Source: Meira nashicola
Lineage: Eukaryota > Basidiomycota > Exobasidiomycetes > Exobasidiales > Brachybasidiaceae
Assembly (NCBI GenBank): GCA_001600355.1
Contig: BCJU01000001.1
Coordinates: forward strand, 331,178 to 395,177
Direction: 5' to 3'
Length of the DNA: 64,000 nt
This document shows, piece by piece, positions 31,218-41,266 of the stretch (its first letter is position 1; every line of letters starts with the position of its first letter). The position numbers were made by a program, and so were the translations under genes. The notes below the pieces were generated by a model. The model ran no database searches. It had not been told where the DNA came from and worked only from the letters and a program-made list of their open reading frames with translations.

Positions 31218-31788
31218 ATGCGTTCCACACAAGTACTAAGGGTTACCATCCCTACCCGATTGGCAAGACCTGCTCAAGTATCTACATCAAGAGCAGATGC
31301 AAGATCAAGAGCATTAGCACTATATCGTCAATATTATCGTTCAGCGCCTGAAATTGTTTCTTTATTCGCGATGGACATTCCACCTTCAACTTTAAGAGCA
31401 AAATATCGTCAAATGTTTGAAAAGAATCGTCATGTTGAAGATTTAGCAGTGATTGATGTAATGTTACATAAAGGACAAGTTGAATTTCAAGAAACGATTA
31501 ATGCTTGGAAACAAGTACCACATATGATGAAATTGTTCACAGAAGAAGAGGTGAGTATTCAAAAAAAATTACCAGAGACGAATTAGAATGACCCTGATAG
31601 CCTTGCTTTCCATTTTAATAAACCTCCTCTGCACAATTAGACACAAGGTAAGCTTTTGACATTTCTTACTTTCTCTATGAGTGAGACTAACCATTATTTC
31701 TCTTTTAACAGCACAACCAACTACATTCCTAGAGAAGTTTTATGCCACTAAAGATGAAGGAAGATCGGTGACCGGTAAAGGATTCTAG
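31218..31788 (+). CDS. Complex I LYR subunit NDUFA6/B14 (three exons, 7-nt microexon)
   Basis: Predicted join 31218..31550, 31641..31647 and 31712..31788, giving 138 residues. The first exon (111 codons) contains ARSRALALYRQYYRSAPEIV, the LYR motif of the B14/NDUFA6 accessory subunit of mitochondrial NADH dehydrogenase, and WKQVPHMMKLFTEEE. The second exon is only 7 nt (acacaag) between a 90-bp intron (gtgagt...ttag) and a 64-bp intron (gtaagc...aacag, with a ctaac branch site). It restores the frame into TQAQPTTFLEKFYATKDEG, matching the family's C-terminal F-L-x-K-F-Y. Direct joining of exons 1 and 3 would hit a stop after seven codons. The ATG at 31218 is preferred because the frame upstream lacks an ATG. 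Confidence 0.88.
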
Positions 31789-32351
31789 AAGGAAATACGT
31801 TGCTTTCTATTGTTACCTACCTTGTTGTAGCAAGTCGCGATTTGCAATACACATATTTTGATCATATTCACGCCCATCTTTGGTGCCAATTTGCAAAAGG
31901 CAAATCTGGACTTTGAGTTGTGCACTTTTTATCAGACCTTGAATATTTGTGTCATAGATTCTCCGAAGCTTGGAGTCATGATTGCAGGAGCGCATTCACC
32001 CAGATGAATGCAGCCTTGAAGCCATACAAACCGCTCAGAAGATATAAAAATCTGTTTGAAAGCAGATTGTTTTGTGCATGTCAGGTAAGTTTTGCGAAAG
32101 TGCTCCTCTCGTTTTCATTTCGTAATGGTCAAATTTGCATAATTTTTATGACACCTCTTTTGTGAAAGAAAAAGAAATGATATTATTCAAGGTATCTATC
32201 TATGAACGGGTATTGACATGAAATGTTGTACATATGCGATTGAGAGTGAAAATGGAGAGGGTATTATGGGTATTAATGCGATAGGGTATGCCAGAAAAAT
32301 AAATACGAAAGATAAATAAAAAAAGACCAAAAACGAAATGAAATTTAGAGA
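31789..32351. other. Intergenic 3' region
   Basis: Convergent ends of NDUFA6 and a hypothetical gene. Open frames of 60-81 codons on either strand (31813-31995, 31920-32165) show no recognisable protein. AT-rich near 32200-32340. Confidence 0.45.
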
Positions 32352-33365
32352 TTACGTATTAGCTGATTTGGCCATCCTACTCAAAGTTTCTTCAAATTTG
32401 ACCGAAGAATAATGTGAACCAACGGGTGATGGTGCTGCTGAACGATCACAAGACATATTCAACCTTCTTTCGCCCATCTTTCTTCCGCCAATCAAACGGG
32501 ATGATAAAAGATTGCTAGATGATTGACTACGTTCAAATGGTTTTCCTTCAAATGTATCATCACCTTGTTGAAATTGAACACGTTGAGCACTTTTTTGTGA
32601 ATAGGTAATATTTGGAATACGATCACCAAACACGTTCGAAGTATCATTCTCTGATGCTCGTCTTTCTAATCCAGAGCTAGTTTGTGGTGTTGCAGGACGT
32701 TGTCCACCCCATGTCCTTTGATAACTATTAGGTGCACTGAAATATTGAATCGTTCGTGGGCATAAACGTGCTTCCAATTCATCTTCTTCATTACCTTGTG
32801 AGTATTGTGAACTAGCTTGAGATTTGGTTGTAGGTGAAGTAGAAACAAATCCTCTATGATATGAAAGTGCAGATGGAGATCGTGAAGGCGTAGCAGGTGG
32901 CAGAGAAGTTTGTGAACTTGAAGGTCTTATAACAACATCAAAATCATCTTGAGAAGGTGAAAACAATTCATCTAAAGATGAAACTACTTTTGCTGCTAAT
33001 TCTTTATTTCGATTCGATTCTGCTTTTTTCCATGAATTTAATGAATCTGATCCAGCTCCTAAACAATCTTCTTCTACAATTCCAATCGCAATCCTTGCTT
33101 CAGTAGCAAAAGTAGATGATCGAGTACATTCTTCAATAATTGTATCTTCTCCTAATTGTGTTGCAGCTCTTGAAGCAGCATGTTTATTCGCTGTTGGTAT
33201 ATTACACATATATTTTAACAATTCCCTTTGTTCTCTTGCGCGTTCTTGTTTGATCCTAATCATGGATTCGTAATGTTCCCTCTCTTCTTCATTAGGATGA
33301 TCATTGGAAAAATTAAACGAATCAGAATAAGAAGAAGAAAATGAATACAATTCTTTAGAGGTCAT
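32352..33365 (-). CDS. Hypothetical Ser-rich protein
   Basis: A 337-residue protein from the ATG at 33365 (MTSKELYSFSSSYSDSFNFS); the frame upstream has no ATG. Residues about 27-55 form a charged helix (EEEREHYESMIRIKQERARE, then QRELLKYM). The rest is Ser/Thr/Gln-rich and probably disordered, with possible SP/TP phosphorylation sites (TPSRSPSAL, ATPQTSSG). There is no signal peptide or transmembrane segment. The long clean frame supports a real gene, but I do not recognise the family. Its 3' end faces NDUFA6 and its upstream side abuts the PAB1 3' end. Confidence 0.6.
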   Translation of the reverse strand: MTSKELYSFSSSYSDSFNFSNDHPNEEEREHYESMIRIKQERAREQRELLKYMCNIPTANKHAASRAATQLGEDTIIEECTRSSTFATEARIAIGIVEEDCLGAGSDSLNSWKKAESNRNKELAAKVVSSLDELFSPSQDDFDVVIRPSSSQTSLPPATPSRSPSALSYHRGFVSTSPTTKSQASSQYSQGNEEDELEARLCPRTIQYFSAPNSYQRTWGGQRPATPQTSSGLERRASENDTSNVFGDRIPNITYSQKSAQRVQFQQGDDTFEGKPFERSQSSSNLLSSRLIGGRKMGERRLNMSCDRSAAPSPVGSHYSSVKFEETLSRMAKSANT

Positions 33366-34158
33366 ATCACCGTGAGTGAGTGAGAGCAAAGAAAGGAATG
33401 TATTCTCTATAAGAGCAGATGATGGTCGAAATCAAATTACAAATAAAGCCTAAAAAGCAGTGTTTATTTGACATCCACACGACCAAATGACGGAGCAGGC
33501 TGGAAAAAAGCAGGTCCGAAGCCAATTCCAGCAAAATAATTGGATATAATATGTGGCGTAGTTGAAAAAGGCGTAAAGAAAGTTTTTATTTGTCTGCTTA
33601 TATACAAGTTTACTGACTGCAAGTAACCCGTGTCTTTTCCTTTTGCTTATACTACTATCAAATTGGCTTTTTCAAACTGTATGCTTGTCCGAATCGATCG
33701 CATTGTCATAGAGTCTTACCTTTCTCCTTTTAAGCGGAACAATGTTTTATCCACCTGAACTGCCTCGCATGATATTTGTTTGCTTTCAAACCTTTCAACT
33801 CAGAAAGACTTAAAATGGCCAAAGAGTAGACGGTTGTGGACGGAAATCCGCTTCATGACGGATCGCAATGGATTGGGCGTAATCATTCAATAACACACGC
33901 TTGACGCGTCACTAATCACTGCAGCATACACACACACAAAAAGACAAGACAAGGAAAAGATTGTATTGAAAGCGGACGACCAAACCCGCATTCCGAACAC
34001 TTTTTGAGGGGTGGGAAGGAACCAAAATAGAAAGAGAGAAAGACAAATGAGCAAGATTTTAATGACATCTTGCTTGAATAGCGAGGAAAGGAAAGAATTA
34101 TAAAAAGTGACTACTAATTCATAAAAAAAGAAAGTGGATCAAAAAGGGAAAGAAGTAC
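33366..34158. promoter_or_regulatory. Upstream region of the hypothetical gene; PAB1 3' end
   Basis: About 790 bp between two minus-strand genes. A-rich runs near 34020-34145 probably belong to the PAB1 3' UTR. No motif stands out. Confidence 0.4.
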
Positions 34159-36159
34159 TTATTCTTCAGCAGCAGGAGCTTGAGCATCATTGCGTTCGAA
34201 TTCACGCAAGACATCCAATGCTTCGGCAACCTTGGCATCCAAAGCCTCGGTATCTTCAAGCAAATGCAACAATTCACTGACGGGCAATTCCAAAATCATA
34301 CCGGTCAATTTACCGGCTAATTCAGAGTGACTTGCAGCAATCTTGGGGTAAATTGCTTCACCCAACATTTGCTTTTGCTCTTCAGGTCCTGCATTTGCCA
34401 AAGCAGCAGCGGTGAGAGCAGGTTGACCGTTGGGAGATGCTTGAGGACGACCGGGTCGAGCACCTGCTGGTGGAACAGCTCCGCGGGGTGCCATTTGTCC
34501 AGGCATTGGTTGACCAGGACGAGGACCGCCTTGACCACCCATTCCGCCGTTCACCATTCCAGGTCGGACGCCGCCTGGAATACCGCCTGCGTTTGGTGCA
34601 CCACGAGGACGAGGAGGTCTGTAGCCTTGAGGAGGCATCATTCCACCACCTGGGAATTGTTGTGGACCTTGACCGTATGGCATACCCATTCCTTGAGGCA
34701 TCATTCCAGCAGGAGCGTAACGAGGACGTTGCATCATTCCACCTCCAGGTTGACCGGGGAAGCCAGGTTGAGGGTAGTACATTGGTTGACCAGGGTAACC
34801 AGGCATTCCACCTGCAGCAGCAGCTTGTTGTTGCAAGCGCAATTGGTTACGTTGCATGATTTGGGCTTCTAATTGTTGACGACGGGTCTCCTTGCGTTGA
34901 GCCAAAGCGACATAGAGAGGTTTGTTGTCCATCATTTTACCGTTCATTTCAGCAACGGCTTTGTTTGCTTCATCTGGAGCAGAATAGCAAACGAAACCGA
35001 ATCCGCGTGAGATACCGGAAGGAGCACGCATGATCTTGCATGAAGTAATGGCACCGAAAGGTGCAAATTCTTCACGCAAACGTTCGTCATCGAACTCTTC
35101 AGGAATGTTTTTGAGGTAAAGGTTAACACCCTCGAATTTGGACAATTTCTCGTTCTTGGCTGCTTCGTAAGAACGACGTAATTCCTCTTCACGTTCAGTC
35201 TTCTTTTGAGCACGAGCAACAAACAACTTTTGACCGTGGAAATCGATATCGTGCAATTCAGTGACTGCATTTTGAGCAGAATCATGATGTTCGTAGTTGA
35301 CGAAACCAAATCCTCTGCTCTTTCCGTCTTCATCGATAGACAAAGCGCACGAAGTGATTGGACCGAATTTAGTGAACAATTCTTCAAACTCTTCTGATGT
35401 CACTTCAGGATCAACATTCTTGGCATAAACGTTGGTGAAACGGGCTTTGGCTTCCTCGATCTTTTGCAAACGTTCCTTCTTGGGGATATGGTTACCGACA
35501 TAGACCTTTTTGTCGTTCAACAACATTCCATTAACATGCTCGATGGCATTATCAGCAGCTTCTTGGGTTTCATAATGAACGAAACCGTAACCCAAGCTAC
35601 CGCCTTCACCGACAGCGACCTTGCAAGACAAAATGTTACCGAAAGCGGAGAATGTGTCGTGTAAAGCCTTGTTGTCAATACCTTCATCTAAGTTCTTAAT
35701 GAAGATGTTTCCTTGACCAGTTCTACGTAAGGCAGGGTCACGTTGAGACCACATGATACGGCAAGGACGACCGCGAATTAAAGAGTAGTTCAATTGTTCC
35801 ATTGCACGTTCTCCATCGTTAGAGTTGAGGAAATTAACGTATGCGTAACCTAAAGAACGACGGGTGACGGCATCACGACAGACACGGATACTGGAAACAG
35901 GGCCGATCATGTTGAAGATTTCGAACAACATGGCTTCAGTTACGCTTGGGTCCAATTCACCGACGTACAAGGAAGTGTTTGGTTGAGAACCATCGTTAGC
36001 AGCTTGAGCGGCTTGTTGTTTGGCAGTAGTGGCTGAGGCTGCTTTGGGAGAAGAAGCACCATTGGTAGCTGCAGTTTCACCGGCAGCCGGCTGCTCGGTC
36101 TTTCCGTTTGTGGAAGGCAATTCAGCCGCTTGAACAGCAGGAGATACGCTTGCTGACAT
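34159..36159 (-). CDS. PAB1: Polyadenylate-binding protein
   Basis: A 666-residue protein with the full PABP layout. Four RRMs lie at about 62-138 (TSLYVGELDPSVTEAMLFEI), 149-226 (GNIFIKNLDEGIDNKAL), 242-319 (TNVYAKNVDPEVTSEEFEEL) and 345-422 (VNLYLKNIPEEFDDERL). A Pro/Gly/Met/Gln-rich linker follows, then a C-terminal MLLE domain (QKMLGEAIYPKI, LTGMILELPVSELLHLLED). It binds mRNA poly(A) tails and eIF4G to control translation and deadenylation. The N-terminal 50 residues are Ala/Thr-rich. Codons are strongly biased, as expected for an abundant protein. The 5' leader is A-rich on the coding strand, which may allow autoregulation as known for animal PABPC1. Confidence 0.98.
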   Translation of the reverse strand: MSASVSPAVQAAELPSTNGKTEQPAAGETAATNGASSPKAASATTAKQQAAQAANDGSQPNTSLYVGELDPSVTEAMLFEIFNMIGPVSSIRVCRDAVTRRSLGYAYVNFLNSNDGERAMEQLNYSLIRGRPCRIMWSQRDPALRRTGQGNIFIKNLDEGIDNKALHDTFSAFGNILSCKVAVGEGGSLGYGFVHYETQEAADNAIEHVNGMLLNDKKVYVGNHIPKKERLQKIEEAKARFTNVYAKNVDPEVTSEEFEELFTKFGPITSCALSIDEDGKSRGFGFVNYEHHDSAQNAVTELHDIDFHGQKLFVARAQKKTEREEELRRSYEAAKNEKLSKFEGVNLYLKNIPEEFDDERLREEFAPFGAITSCKIMRAPSGISRGFGFVCYSAPDEANKAVAEMNGKMMDNKPLYVALAQRKETRRQQLEAQIMQRNQLRLQQQAAAAGGMPGYPGQPMYYPQPGFPGQPGGGMMQRPRYAPAGMMPQGMGMPYGQGPQQFPGGGMMPPQGYRPPRPRGAPNAGGIPGGVRPGMVNGGMGGQGGPRPGQPMPGQMAPRGAVPPAGARPGRPQASPNGQPALTAAALANAGPEEQKQMLGEAIYPKIAASHSELAGKLTGMILELPVSELLHLLEDTEALDAKVAEALDVLREFERNDAQAPAAEE

Positions 36160-36808
36160 GTTGATGATAGAAGAAGAAAGAATGAAAAGAAGAAGAGTTT
36201 ATTACAATTAAAATACAATTCGTCTTTTTGGTTTGTGTGTGGTCGGAAGAAGGTGAATCAAGATCAAAACGCCTTCAATACAATCTTTGTGCTTTTCCAA
36301 ATTTTCAACTTTTTTTGAGTTTTTTTTACGTAAAGATGTGTTTGATCAACTGTAAAGTAGACCAAACGATTTTGGGATTTTTTTGGATTTTTGTGATGTG
36401 ACGGGAAGAGGGAAGAATTTGACATGGCATCCTATAAACTTATTCTCCAGCGAGCGCGAGAAAAAAAAAATTTCATGCAAGCCTAATAAAGGGAGCTCAG
36501 TTTTTTTTTCCTTCAGCCCTCACACGCCGCCTCCCTCTTAACCCTATCGAAGAAGCACGTCGGGCGCGCATTTACACGCACGCCTGCTATTTTTTTTTTG
36601 AATTTCTCGTTTGACACGCGAGCGCGAAAGGCCAAAAAAAAGCACGAGTTACTTAACCTTTTATTGACTCACTCTACCGCTGTAATAGGCTAGGAATATC
36701 AGATTTGACAATTTTGGCATGAAGTGGTGATGAAGATTGCATGTAGGCAAATGTAATGGATGACAGAGTGTATGATGATAGTACAATTATATGATCAAGT
36801 ATTTACAT
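36160..36808 (-). promoter_or_regulatory. PAB1 leader and promoter; mge1 3' end
   Basis: On the coding (minus) strand, oligo(A) tracts lie at about 36300-36395, some 140-235 nt upstream of the PAB1 ATG. Further up, the 9-bp sequence CGAGCGCGA occurs twice in direct orientation (36451-36459 and 36619-36627), next to long A/T runs. Confidence 0.5.
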
Positions 36809-37615
36809 CTATGAGGATTCTTGAACAACACCAACTTGAGCGGCACGCAATACTCGGTCCTTTATACGGAAACCAACTTTTGAGCATTCTAAAACTGTTC
36901 CTGGCTCCTTACCTGGTACTGGAGCTTGGAACATAGCTTCATGCTCTTGCGGATTGAACTTTTCTCCTGTGGGATCGAAAACAGTCACACCGTGTAATTT
37001 CAACATATCCAAAATGGATTTTGAAGTTAATTCTACTCCGCTATATAATTCAGAAATTGCCTTTCTTGGATCATCCAATGATTTTACATCTTCAGGAGCT
37101 TTGCGTAGAGGTTCAGGAACGGATCGTAGTGCCAAATTTAGAATGTCGAGAGATGATGTTAGATCTCTTGCAAACTTTGTGATAGCATAATCGCCTGCTT
37201 GTGACTTTTCCTCTTGAGCACGTCTTTGTGCATTTTGCAAATCGGCTTTTCCATATAATACAGCATCCGTTAGTTCTTTTATTCTAGCATCCTTTTCTTT
37301 GATTGTTGCCTGTAGTTTGTCCACCTCGCTTCCTTCTCCAGCTGATTCTGCATTTCCATCCTTTGCACCCATTGCTTCACCTGCTGCTTTATTTTCTGCT
37401 TCTTTCTTTTGCTCAACAGATTGTTCCATTACCCTTGAAGAGGTAGAGAATGGTGTTCGCAGCATCGGTTGAGTAACGATTCGGGAAGGCATAGACATCC
37501 AACCGGCAGAACGCATAACAGTGGTTGTGGCGGCTGCTCCACTTGACCAAGAGCTAGTCGATGTGGATTTGATGGCCTGTGAAAGAGGTCTTGATACTGA
37601 TGGAGTGACACGCAT
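36809..37615 (-). CDS. MGE1: Mitochondrial GrpE nucleotide exchange factor
   Basis: A 268-residue protein from the ATG at 37615 (MRVTPSVSRPLSQAIKSTST); the frame upstream has no ATG. The first 60 residues are Arg/Ser-rich with few acidic residues, as in a matrix-targeting presequence ending near TPFSTSSRV. A long coiled coil (DKLQATIKEKDARIKELTDA) and the GrpE core follow (LQNAQRRAQEEKSQAGDYAI, KFARDLTSSLDILNLAL, HGVTVFDPTGEKFNPQEHEA, GTVLECSKVGFRIKDRVLRA). Mge1 releases ADP from matrix Hsp70 during protein import and folding. It diverges from the Yop1 gene. Confidence 0.95.
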   Translation of the reverse strand: MRVTPSVSRPLSQAIKSTSTSSWSSGAAATTTVMRSAGWMSMPSRIVTQPMLRTPFSTSSRVMEQSVEQKKEAENKAAGEAMGAKDGNAESAGEGSEVDKLQATIKEKDARIKELTDAVLYGKADLQNAQRRAQEEKSQAGDYAITKFARDLTSSLDILNLALRSVPEPLRKAPEDVKSLDDPRKAISELYSGVELTSKSILDMLKLHGVTVFDPTGEKFNPQEHEAMFQAPVPGKEPGTVLECSKVGFRIKDRVLRAAQVGVVQESS

Positions 37616-38291
37616 GATTTGTCTTTCACACTTTGATGAGTAGTTGGTGATCGCAAAGTACGATTGTGTAAGTATCGGCAATGAGAAGATTGTAACAAAT
37701 GCATATGTAAGCGCTATCGAACATTATCGTACCTTCCATTTACCTCCGCTTCCAAAATCATAAATAATTTTTGTTACACGTGATTTATCACCCATCTCGT
37801 CGGCTTAACTCTAATCCTAATGGCGCAATGCTACATGAACCACGACACAGCTTTTTTTCATAAGTCATTTTTGAATTTTACCCAAACAGGGTAATTTCAA
37901 CAATTTTCAGCCAGCGCAGCGGTGTAGGCAGGCGTTCAAATATGTAAAAGACTATGTGTGTATGTACATTGATTTACGCTAGCCGAATCTTCTAAAAGGC
38001 AGGCAAAAGGGCCACGTCAAGTATACTTGTTTGAAAGGTGTGACGCATGATGCGCTGCGCAAACGCGCCAGGGCCAAGAAGGAACGAATTAATGAAGCAT
38101 CAGCCTTTTTGCCTATCGGTGTGGAATTCATATAGCCACACACAATTGAGCTCAAAGATAGCCAGCAACTAAAGCCATATCGAACTGTGCTCCGCTTTAG
38201 CAAAAATATATATCTTCTCCACCATCACATTTTGATACACATTTGGAACTCTTAAATTCCTTTTTTCAATCACACATTATAATCCTCAAAA
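37616..38291. promoter_or_regulatory. Divergent promoter region, MGE1 / YOP1
   Basis: Holds a near-match of the recurrent motif (CATAGTCT on the minus strand, 37949-37956), TAGCGTA on the minus strand (37975-37981) and a TATATAT stretch about 80 bp before the YOP1 ATG. Confidence 0.45.
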
Positions 38292-38980
38292 ATGGCAGCA
38301 CAATTGCAACAATTTCAACAAAAGGCCGAGTACTTTGTCAGCCAAGTGCGTAGGATAAATGAGTAAAAGTTTAAATTGATGACTTACTGACATACTTTTT
38401 CCTCTTCCCTTTCTTGTTACACTTTTGCTGTAGATTGACAAAGAGGTAAGTTGCCTTGCACCAGATTGAAAATTATTTTGAAAATTTGAATTGCTAACAT
38501 TTGTACCACTCGTGATCCCCTTAACAGCTCTCCAAATACCCTCAATTGAACAAACTTGAACAAAACATCGGCATTCCTCAAGCAAAGGCATATGGAGCAA
38601 TCGGTGCTTTCGCTTTGTTCACCCTATTGGTATTCTTCAACATCTTTGCCGGTTTCCTTACCAACTTGATCGGTTTCTTCTTGCCCGCATACTTTTCCAT
38701 GAAGGCACTTGATTCTCCTCAACCACAAGATGACGTTCAATGGCTCACTTACTGGGTCGTCTTTGGATTCTTCAACTTTATCGAAACATTTGTTGATGTT
38801 ATCCTTCACTTCGTACCAATGTACTACACATTCAAGACATTGGCCATCGTTTGGTTGATGTTGCCTCAAACTCAAGGAGCAAAGATTGTTTACACCCGTC
38901 TCGTCAGACCTTTGCTATCTCAAGGAACAAAGGCAACATCTGCACCAGTCGCTGGATCTGGTCATGTTCACGCCGAATAA
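38292..38980 (+). CDS. YOP1: Yop1/REEP5-like ER membrane-shaping protein (three exons, 12-nt microexon)
   Basis: Predicted join 38292..38345, 38434..38445 and 38528..38980, giving 172 residues. Exon 1 encodes 18 residues, exon 2 only IDKE (12 nt), and exon 3 the rest; all junctions are phase 0. The introns are 88 bp (gtgcgt...tgtag) and 82 bp (gtaagt...aacag, with a ctaac branch site). The spliced N-terminus reads EYFVSQ-IDKE-LSKYPQLNKLEQ, as in fungal Yop1. The TB2/DP1/HVA22 domain follows, with two hydrophobic hairpins (AIGAFALFTLLVFFNIFAGF; LIGFFLPAYFSMKAL; WLTYWVVFGFFNFIETF). It stabilises curved tubular ER with reticulons. Abundant-type codon bias is evident. Confidence 0.93.
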
Positions 38981-39776
38981 ATAGCGAAAAGGAGGTGAAC
39001 AAGCTCAAAATGAAAGGATGAAGTGGTCTACCGTTCTGTAGCCAGGATGGAGAGTTTGGCGTATTTGTTCAGCACAGGTTTGTCCATAGATTGGATTTTT
39101 CTGTTGCTATTTATATCTGCTACAAACGTGAAGACTACTTTAATCGCTCTTTTTTCGAGTTTTGACGACGTTGATTATATCCAACAACTTCAATTTATTA
39201 CGAATTCGGTCCCCCTTTCTTTATTTTGGGAGGGAGCTGGTAATGTTTCATGCGCTTTTTCATGCGTCATTCTAGTCACCATATCATCTTTTGCACATCT
39301 AAACCCAATTTCCTCCATCAAACCCGGCTATCTACAAACCAAAATGCTCTTCAAAAAATATAATGATCAGATAAAGTGGATATTCATATATACTGCAAGC
39401 GAGACGTCATTCTACGGATCACCAAATTGCAATCGGTCCACCTTCCAAAACTTTCCTTCCTCCCCTTTCTTTACTTGTTGAATATGAATTGTTTTTCCCT
39501 TGTCTGATCGAGACAGGTTTTCGAAGAGTATACGTTTCCCGCTTTTTTTCTTAGTATTCGTTCTTGCTTCTTTTTCTTCATCGTTTGAAGTATGAAATTT
39601 TCTACGAATCATAAATGGTGTTCAATCTCTTGAATTTTTGTGTGTAAAGAGTGTTAATGCAAAGCATGCATTTAGCGTACAATGAGATTAGTGTTGATTC
39701 ATAAACGCGGGGGAGAAAAAGTTAGAAGAATACTTTCTTTCTTTCTTTCTTTCTCCACCTTGACAATCAACAAGAA
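38981..39776. other. Intergenic region between YOP1 and the nucleoside hydrolase
   Basis: Contains an open frame (39023-39481; first ATG at 39047) that lacks recognisable protein features, TTAGCGTA (39672-39679) and the CTTT repeat next to the downstream ATG. Confidence 0.45.
39733..39752 (+). repeat. (CTTT)5 microsatellite in the nucleoside hydrolase leader
   Basis: Five CTTT units ending 24 bp before the ATG; part of a pyrimidine-rich 5' leader. Confidence 0.9.
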
Positions 39777-41015
39777 ATGTCAACGATAGCAAAAGAATCT
39801 TCCAGAAAAGCTGTTTGGCTAGATTGTGATCCAGGTCATGATGATGCTATAGCGATCTTATTAGCATTTTATGGTGGTAAAGAAGATGAAACAAAATCAT
39901 TAGACGTTTTAGGTATTTCAACAACACATGGTAATGCTACTGGACTTGATACGTATACGAATGCGATTAAATTATTAAGTGCTTATGGTATTAAACCAAA
40001 TCAATGTAAAGTATGGAGAGGATCAGATGAGCCAATTTTACGTAAAGGTAAAGTTGATAAAGGTATTCATGGTAATGATGGCTTAGGAGGAGTAGAATGT
40101 TTACCGGAAATGAAAGATGAGAAAGTACAAGAACATATTCAAAGTACATCAAAAGGCGATTTGGATGAGAATGGTATACCTTTTGCAAATCCTTTAGGAT
40201 TGATACAGCATCAAATTAGCATACTTGAAGAAAGAAGAAGAAAAGGTTTATCGCCTATCTCGTTAATCGCTACTGGACCTTTAACGAATATAGCTTTATT
40301 GATCAAGTTATGTCCCGGAAATGGAAGTTTATTAATGGAAACGATTGAACAAATCGTTATAATGGGAGGATCAGCAGGAATGAGTGGAAATAGAAGTCCA
40401 TTAGCAGAATGGAATATAAACGTTGATCCTGAAGCTGCTTCTATCGTATTTGATTCAAAACTTAAAGTAGTAATGGCAGGTTTAAATGTTACTCATCAAG
40501 CAATACTTACTCCTTCATTACACGATTCCCTTTTAAATAAAAATATCACAACTTCTTCCTCTTCTACCGTTTCACCAATTAGAAAATTGGTTTCTTCTGC
40601 AATCACTTTCTTTGCCGAAACATATTCTACCGAATTCGGATTTATAAATGGACCACCAATTCATGACGTTTTAACAGTTGCTTACGTTTTAGATCCAACT
40701 TTATTCTTTTCCTTAGAACCAAGATTTAATACACCTCAACTTATGATGATGGAAAATATTCAATCTCATCATCATCATCATCCAAAAAAAGTACCAAGTA
40801 AACGATTTAGAGTGAAAATCGATACAAGTCCTTCTGATACAACTGCCGGTACAACAATCGTTGATTTTTATCAACAATGGCCTATAGAACATGAAGGTTG
40901 GCATGCAGGAGGACGCAATGCAATCGTATTAGAATATGTTGATACACAAAGACTTTGGAAACTCTTATTCGAAGCAGTTGATCGTGCGGAAAAAGTTTTA
41001 TCGGAATCACGTTAA
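39777..41015 (+). CDS. URH1: Inosine-uridine preferring nucleoside hydrolase
   Basis: A 412-residue single-exon protein. The calcium-binding signature DCDPGHDDA is at residues 16-24. Family blocks follow: GISTTHGNA, IHGNDGLGG, LIATGPLTNIALL, IVIMGGSAGMSGN, AEWNINVDPEAA and the active-site GPPIHDVLTVAY. The enzyme hydrolyses the N-glycosidic bond of ribonucleosides in salvage. A His run (SHHHHHP) near residues 327-332 sits in a loop before the C-terminal strand and is unusual. Compared with the usual 310-340 residues it is longer, mainly from an insert near residues 100-140. It converges on the PSP1-domain gene. Confidence 0.93.
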   Translation: MSTIAKESSRKAVWLDCDPGHDDAIAILLAFYGGKEDETKSLDVLGISTTHGNATGLDTYTNAIKLLSAYGIKPNQCKVWRGSDEPILRKGKVDKGIHGNDGLGGVECLPEMKDEKVQEHIQSTSKGDLDENGIPFANPLGLIQHQISILEERRRKGLSPISLIATGPLTNIALLIKLCPGNGSLLMETIEQIVIMGGSAGMSGNRSPLAEWNINVDPEAASIVFDSKLKVVMAGLNVTHQAILTPSLHDSLLNKNITTSSSSTVSPIRKLVSSAITFFAETYSTEFGFINGPPIHDVLTVAYVLDPTLFFSLEPRFNTPQLMMMENIQSHHHHHPKKVPSKRFRVKIDTSPSDTTAGTTIVDFYQQWPIEHEGWHAGGRNAIVLEYVDTQRLWKLLFEAVDRAEKVLSESR

Positions 41016-41266
41016 AAATTCTATCAATTTTTTCATAAAACACAGAATGGAAGAATGTGTGAATCTATATAATTGGGGTGAAATCGGTATATGTTGTAGT
41101 GATGTGGGTACGTATTGATAAAACAGTACATTGGTGAGATAAGAGAGAGAGAAGAGTAAAAAAAACGAGCGAACCATTAAACTTTTTTTTTCCAGCGAAA
41201 GAGTATCACATAAACCTCCAAATAATTTTCATCCGATCTTGTGTGCAATGCTTAATTTATATACTT

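Noticed and set aside
34327..34872. Long open frames antisense to PAB1
   Set aside because: They mirror the Pro/Gly/Gln-rich linker and strongly biased codons of PAB1; composition is repetitive.
39023..39481. Open frame of 152 codons after YOP1
   Set aside because: It begins at GTG (first ATG 39047), has no recognisable domain or codon bias, and lies where the YOP1 3' UTR is expected.
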